Source: Pseudomonas mendocina
Lineage (GTDB): Bacteria > Pseudomonadota > Gammaproteobacteria > Pseudomonadales > Pseudomonadaceae
Reading direction: 5' to 3'
Assembly (NCBI GenBank): GCA_037482215.1
Contig: CP148074.1
Location: forward strand, 1,860,001 to 1,924,000
Length of the DNA stretch: 64,000 bases
The number at the start of each line of letters is the position of its first letter. The first letter of the stretch is position 1. Positions 61,117-64,000 of the stretch are shown here, piece by piece. The notes below the pieces were generated by a model. The model saw only the letters and a program-made list of their open reading frames with translations. It did no database searches and was not told the DNA's origin. Made by a program: the position numbers and the translations under genes.

Positions 61117-62583
61117 ATGAAGAAATATATTCTGGGTGCAGCGATTGCTGTGGGGGCGATAGGCTGCGCTGGGGCTTGGTACACCGGGAAGGTATTACCG
61201 GATGTGCTTCAAGCCTCCATCAACCAGGCTAATCAGGAACTGGCTAAATCGCTGCCCTCATTAGGTGTTAACGGCACGATTGAACTGACTTCGCTGGAAA
61301 CTCATTTTTTTAGCAGCTCCGCCCGTTACAAAGTGCGGTTAGACATACCGGACGAAAACGGCAAACAGGTCAGCACAGAACTGTATTTCACTGACAAACT
61401 CGACCATGGACCGTTCCCGCTTTCGCGCCTGCTGCGTATGAAACTGTCGCCGGTTATGGCTGAAAGTAATTTCGAGCTTGAGTCCAGCCCAGAGCTGGCT
61501 AAGTGGTTTGCCGCCACCAATGGCGTCGCCCCGGTCAGCGGTAATTTGTCCGTTAGCTATTCACAAGCGATTGAAGGCGACTTGCGCATGGAAAAGGCGC
61601 TGGCAACCTTGCCGGATGAGACGCGTATCGACTTCAGTGGTCTTGATCTGCGCATTGAAAGCAGCGCTGGGGCGGATCGGGTGAAGTCCAGTGGACTGAT
61701 GGCACAGCTGAAGGTGTCGGCCCCCATTGAGACTGGCGAAACCCTGCATATTGATATGCAGGACCTCACGTTTAGCAGCAATCTGAAACGTGGCGGCGGT
61801 GATTTCTACTTTGGGGGTACCGACGGCAAGATCGCATCGCTGTCCTTTGCTGTCGATGACGAGCAACCGTTGCTGATTAAGGCCCTCGGCTATGATTCGC
61901 AGAGCAGTGAAATCGGCAATATGCTGTCCCAGCGCGATGCCTACCATACCGGCATGATCAGCTATCAGGGGCAGGATATTGGTACGGCTGAAGCGGTTAT
62001 GCAGGTCAGCAATATTGATACCTCGGTGGCCAAGTCGCTGTTGGAGTTTTATGGCGAGCTGCTTAAGCAAGACCAGTCGAACTCATCCGAGCTGACGCCT
62101 GAACAGGAAGAGCGGCTGCTGGCAGAGGTGAATAAATTGCTGGCGGGTAAGCCCATGTTTACCTTGGAAAAGCTGGCGCTTAAGACTGCCAATGGTCAGG
62201 CCGACGTTCGCCTCAGCCTGAACTTGGATAAGCCGGAATCGTTCGAACTTGAAGCGCCCGAGCTGACCCGCCAATTACTTACCAAGCTGGACTTCAACTT
62301 CACCCTGTCGAAGAAGCTGATTGAGGATGTGGTTGGCGTACAGGCGGCGCTGGCGGGGCTGACGGATCCGCAAGCGGTCGCCCAGCAGGCGAAGATGAGC
62401 AGTCAAATGGCTGGCATCATGGCCATGAGCACTGGCTTGGCAACGGTGAATGACGAAACCATCAGTAGCGCCTTGAGCTATGCCAACGGACAGGTGACGT
62501 TCAACGGTAAGCAGATGCCATTGGAGCAGTTCGTGGTGCTGCTCATGAATGCCAGTTCTGGCTTTATGGGGCATCAGCCCTGA
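61117..62583 (+). CDS. YdgA/DUF945-family protein
   Basis: The 488-residue protein has a signal anchor (KKYILGAAIAVGAIGCAGAWYTGKVL) and a long periplasmic part, matching the DUF945 family with conserved FSSSARYKVRL and LDHGPFPLSRL. The function is unknown; some relatives affect envelope integrity. ATG 61117 is chosen because the signal anchor begins there; an ATG 39 bases earlier would add polar residues before the signal. The terminator at 62609-62640 follows. Confidence 0.85.
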   Translation: MKKYILGAAIAVGAIGCAGAWYTGKVLPDVLQASINQANQELAKSLPSLGVNGTIELTSLETHFFSSSARYKVRLDIPDENGKQVSTELYFTDKLDHGPFPLSRLLRMKLSPVMAESNFELESSPELAKWFAATNGVAPVSGNLSVSYSQAIEGDLRMEKALATLPDETRIDFSGLDLRIESSAGADRVKSSGLMAQLKVSAPIETGETLHIDMQDLTFSSNLKRGGGDFYFGGTDGKIASLSFAVDDEQPLLIKALGYDSQSSEIGNMLSQRDAYHTGMISYQGQDIGTAEAVMQVSNIDTSVAKSLLEFYGELLKQDQSNSSELTPEQEERLLAEVNKLLAGKPMFTLEKLALKTANGQADVRLSLNLDKPESFELEAPELTRQLLTKLDFNFTLSKKLIEDVVGVQAALAGLTDPQAVAQQAKMSSQMAGIMAMSTGLATVNDETISSALSYANGQVTFNGKQMPLEQFVVLLMNASSGFMGHQP

Positions 62584-62608
62584 TCAGGGTTGAACCCACG
62601 TGTTATCC

Positions 62609-62640
62609 AAACGGCCAACCATCGTGTTGGCCGTTTGCGT
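62609..62640 (+). terminator. Terminator of the DUF945 gene
   Basis: AAACGGCCAAC (62609-62619) pairs perfectly with GTTGGCCGTTT (62626-62636). The T tract is short (GCGTTTTA). Confidence 0.65.
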
Positions 62641-62663
62641 TTTAGGGCACTCGCTACTGAATC

Positions 62664-62680
62664 TTTACGGATTCTTTATG
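62664..62680 (+). promoter_or_regulatory. KdpE-like direct repeat upstream of kdpF
   Basis: TTTACG (62664-62669), five bases, then TTTATG (62675-62680) repeat with 11-bp spacing. The known KdpE site is two TTTA(T/C)A half-sites with the same five-base spacing. Each half here matches five of six. It lies about 90 bases before kdpF. No -35/-10 is clear. Confidence 0.5.
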
Positions 62681-62768
62681 CCCAGCGGCGGCTACTCCAA
62701 TCGCTCCTTTACGCCACTTGCGACGAGACTTTGTTTCAGGCGAGCACTGCCTTGAAATGGAGCAAGTC

Positions 62769-62858
62769 ATGAGCGTTCTTGATGGTATGGCCCTGGCCTT
62801 GGCTGTGGGCCTGTTCATTTATCTGCTGATTGCGCTGCTGCGCGCTGAACAGGCGTAG
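62769..62858 (+). CDS. kdpF: KdpF, small membrane subunit of the potassium ATPase
   Basis: The 29-residue frame encodes MSVLDGMALALAVGLFIYLL followed by IALLRAEQA, a single membrane span of the length and composition of KdpF, which stabilises the KdpFABC complex. GGAG lies seven bases before the ATG. It ends eight bases before kdpA, the standard order. Confidence 0.93.
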   Translation: MSVLDGMALALAVGLFIYLLIALLRAEQA

Positions 62859-62866
62859 GAGGGCAT

Positions 62867-64000
62867 ATGCACAGTTACGATTGGGCGCTGCTGGCGCTGT
62901 TTTTCGGATTGCTGCTGGTGCCTGCGCCTTTTATCGGGCGCTACCTGTACCGGGCAATGGAGGGCGAGCGCACCTGGCTGACTCCTGTACTACGTCCGTT
63001 TGAGCGGCTGTGCTACCGCGTTGCCGGGATCGAGCCGGACGACGAACAAGATTGGCAACGCTACAGCCTAGCCCTGCTGGTCTTTACCTTAGTCTGCCTG
63101 CTGGCGTTGACCGCGATCTTGATGCTGCAAGGCCTGTTGCCGCTGAACCCGCAGCACCTGCCGGGGCTTGAGTGGAGCCTGGCGCTGAACACAGCGGTGA
63201 GTTTTGTCACCAACACCAACTGGCAGGCCTACAGCGGTGAGGCCAGCCTGAGCTATTTCAGCCAAATGGTTGGCTTGGGTGTGCAGAACTTTGTCAGCCC
63301 GGCAGTGGGGCTGGCGGTTCTGGCTGTGCTGTGCCGGGGTTTCTGCCGTGGCTCCAGCCGCAGCGTCGGTAATTTCTGGGTCGATCTGACTCGCGCCACG
63401 CTTTACGGCCTGTTGCCGTTTGCGCTGGTGCTGGCGCTGCTGCTGGTATGGCAAGGCGTGCCGCAGAGCTTTCACGATTATGTGCATGTGCAGACACTCG
63501 GCGGCCACGAGCAGGTGGTGCCGCTTGGCCCGGCTGCCAGCCAGATCGCCATCAAGCAGTTGGGCACTAACGGCGGCGGCTTCTTTGGGGTGAACTCGGC
63601 GCATCCGTTCGAAAACCCCACCGCCTGGAGCAACCTGTTTGAGATGGTCTCCATTCTGCTGATCCCGGCGGCGCTGATTTTCACCTTCGGCCATTACGTG
63701 AAGGACTTACGCCAGAGCCGCGCCTTGCTGGCTTGCGTGCTCCTGCTGTTCTGCGCCGGGCTGGGCGTGACCCTGTATGCGGAGCTGCAACCGAACCCGC
63801 TGCTGGCTGGGTTGCCGGTTGAACAGGTCGGCTCATTGGAAGGCAAAGAAAGCCGCTTCGGCACTGTCGCCTCGGCATTGTGGGCGGTAGCCACCACGGC
63901 GGCTTCCAGTGGCTCGGTTAACGCCATGCACGACAGCTTGAGCCCCTTGGGTAGCCTGATGCCGATGTTCAACATGATGCTGGGTGAGGTGATCTTTGGC
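62867..64000 (+). CDS. kdpA: Potassium-transporting ATPase subunit A, 3' end beyond the window
   Basis: The frame is open to the last base and gives the first 378 residues of KdpA, the channel-like subunit that selects K+ for the Kdp P-type ATPase. It starts MHSYDWALLALFFGLLLVPAPF and shows the first two selectivity-filter loops (TNTNWQAY and GTNGGGFF) plus SSGSVNAMHDS. The ATG is preceded by GTAGGAGGG. The remaining part, kdpB, kdpC and the kdpDE regulators would lie to the right. The complex imports K+ when it is scarce. Confidence 0.97.
   Translation, partial: MHSYDWALLALFFGLLLVPAPFIGRYLYRAMEGERTWLTPVLRPFERLCYRVAGIEPDDEQDWQRYSLALLVFTLVCLLALTAILMLQGLLPLNPQHLPGLEWSLALNTAVSFVTNTNWQAYSGEASLSYFSQMVGLGVQNFVSPAVGLAVLAVLCRGFCRGSSRSVGNFWVDLTRATLYGLLPFALVLALLLVWQGVPQSFHDYVHVQTLGGHEQVVPLGPAASQIAIKQLGTNGGGFFGVNSAHPFENPTAWSNLFEMVSILLIPAALIFTFGHYVKDLRQSRALLACVLLLFCAGLGVTLYAELQPNPLLAGLPVEQVGSLEGKESRFGTVASALWAVATTAASSGSVNAMHDSLSPLGSLMPMFNMMLGEVIFG

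Overview
This 64 kb window is a stretch of bacterial chromosome, almost certainly from a Pseudomonas species. The GC content is moderate (roughly mid-50s %, estimated by eye). The gene content and order are characteristic: a citrate synthase gene facing sdhCDAB-sucAB-lpd-sucCD, then a BraB-type transporter, htpG, a dienelactone hydrolase, fabAB, a sensor kinase, gpsA, sixA, an acyl-CoA synthetase, hydrolases, GST, and kdpFA at the right edge. As I remember it, much of this follows the P. aeruginosa PAO1 order around PA1561-PA1633. I saw no prophage, insertion sequence, CRISPR array, tRNA or rRNA gene. It is mostly core genome.

Layout. 1-378: 3' end of a RES-domain toxin-like gene. 0.55-3.8 kb: a transporter/acyltransferase fusion and a leucine-rich-repeat protein kinase interrupted by one in-frame UGA, followed by a pair of inverted palindromic repeats. 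3.9-13.8 kb: metH, the periplasmic cis/trans fatty-acid isomerase cti, the aerotaxis receptor aer, rlmM, tusA and a gamma-glutamylcyclotransferase. 13.8-25.5 kb: a MATE exporter, pdxB, a tiny conserved gene beside an NAD-kinase-like gene, an MsbA-like ABC exporter, an EamA exporter, ppnP, an exonuclease, a hydroxyisobutyrate-dehydrogenase-like gene, small genes, cysH and thrH. 25.5-38.5 kb: the TCA-cycle block. 38.8-48.4 kb: branched-chain amino acid carrier, thioesterases, htpG, pirin/OsmC and small exported proteins. 48.4-62.6 kb: fabB-fabA, sensor kinase, gpsA, sixA, acyl-CoA ligase, thioesterase, hydrolases, GST, DUF4892, AI-2E-family and DUF945 genes. 62.77-64.0 kb: kdpF and the first 378 codons of kdpA.

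How it works together. The TCA block encodes citrate synthase, succinate dehydrogenase, the 2-oxoglutarate dehydrogenase complex with its own E3, and succinyl-CoA synthetase, so contiguous genes cover 2-oxoglutarate to fumarate plus the entry step. A second theme is lipid metabolism: fabA/fabB make unsaturated fatty acids, cti isomerises them in place, gpsA supplies glycerol-3-phosphate, the acyl-CoA ligase and thioesterases handle acyl-CoA, and the transporter-PlsC fusion probably recycles lysophospholipid.

The most informative non-coding signals are a multi-hairpin leader before sucA with the ribosome-binding site paired, a second structured leader before sucC (both match where the known Pseudomonas sucA-II and sucC RNA motifs sit), a MetR-type box between metH and cti, a 16-bp palindrome over the fabA start point, a sigma-32 promoter for htpG, a palindrome before the acyl-CoA ligase, and a KdpE-like direct repeat before kdpF. 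I did not find a convincing wholly new system. The best leads are the UGA-split kinase, the sucA leader, and a sensor kinase that seems to lack the receiver domain I expect of its family.
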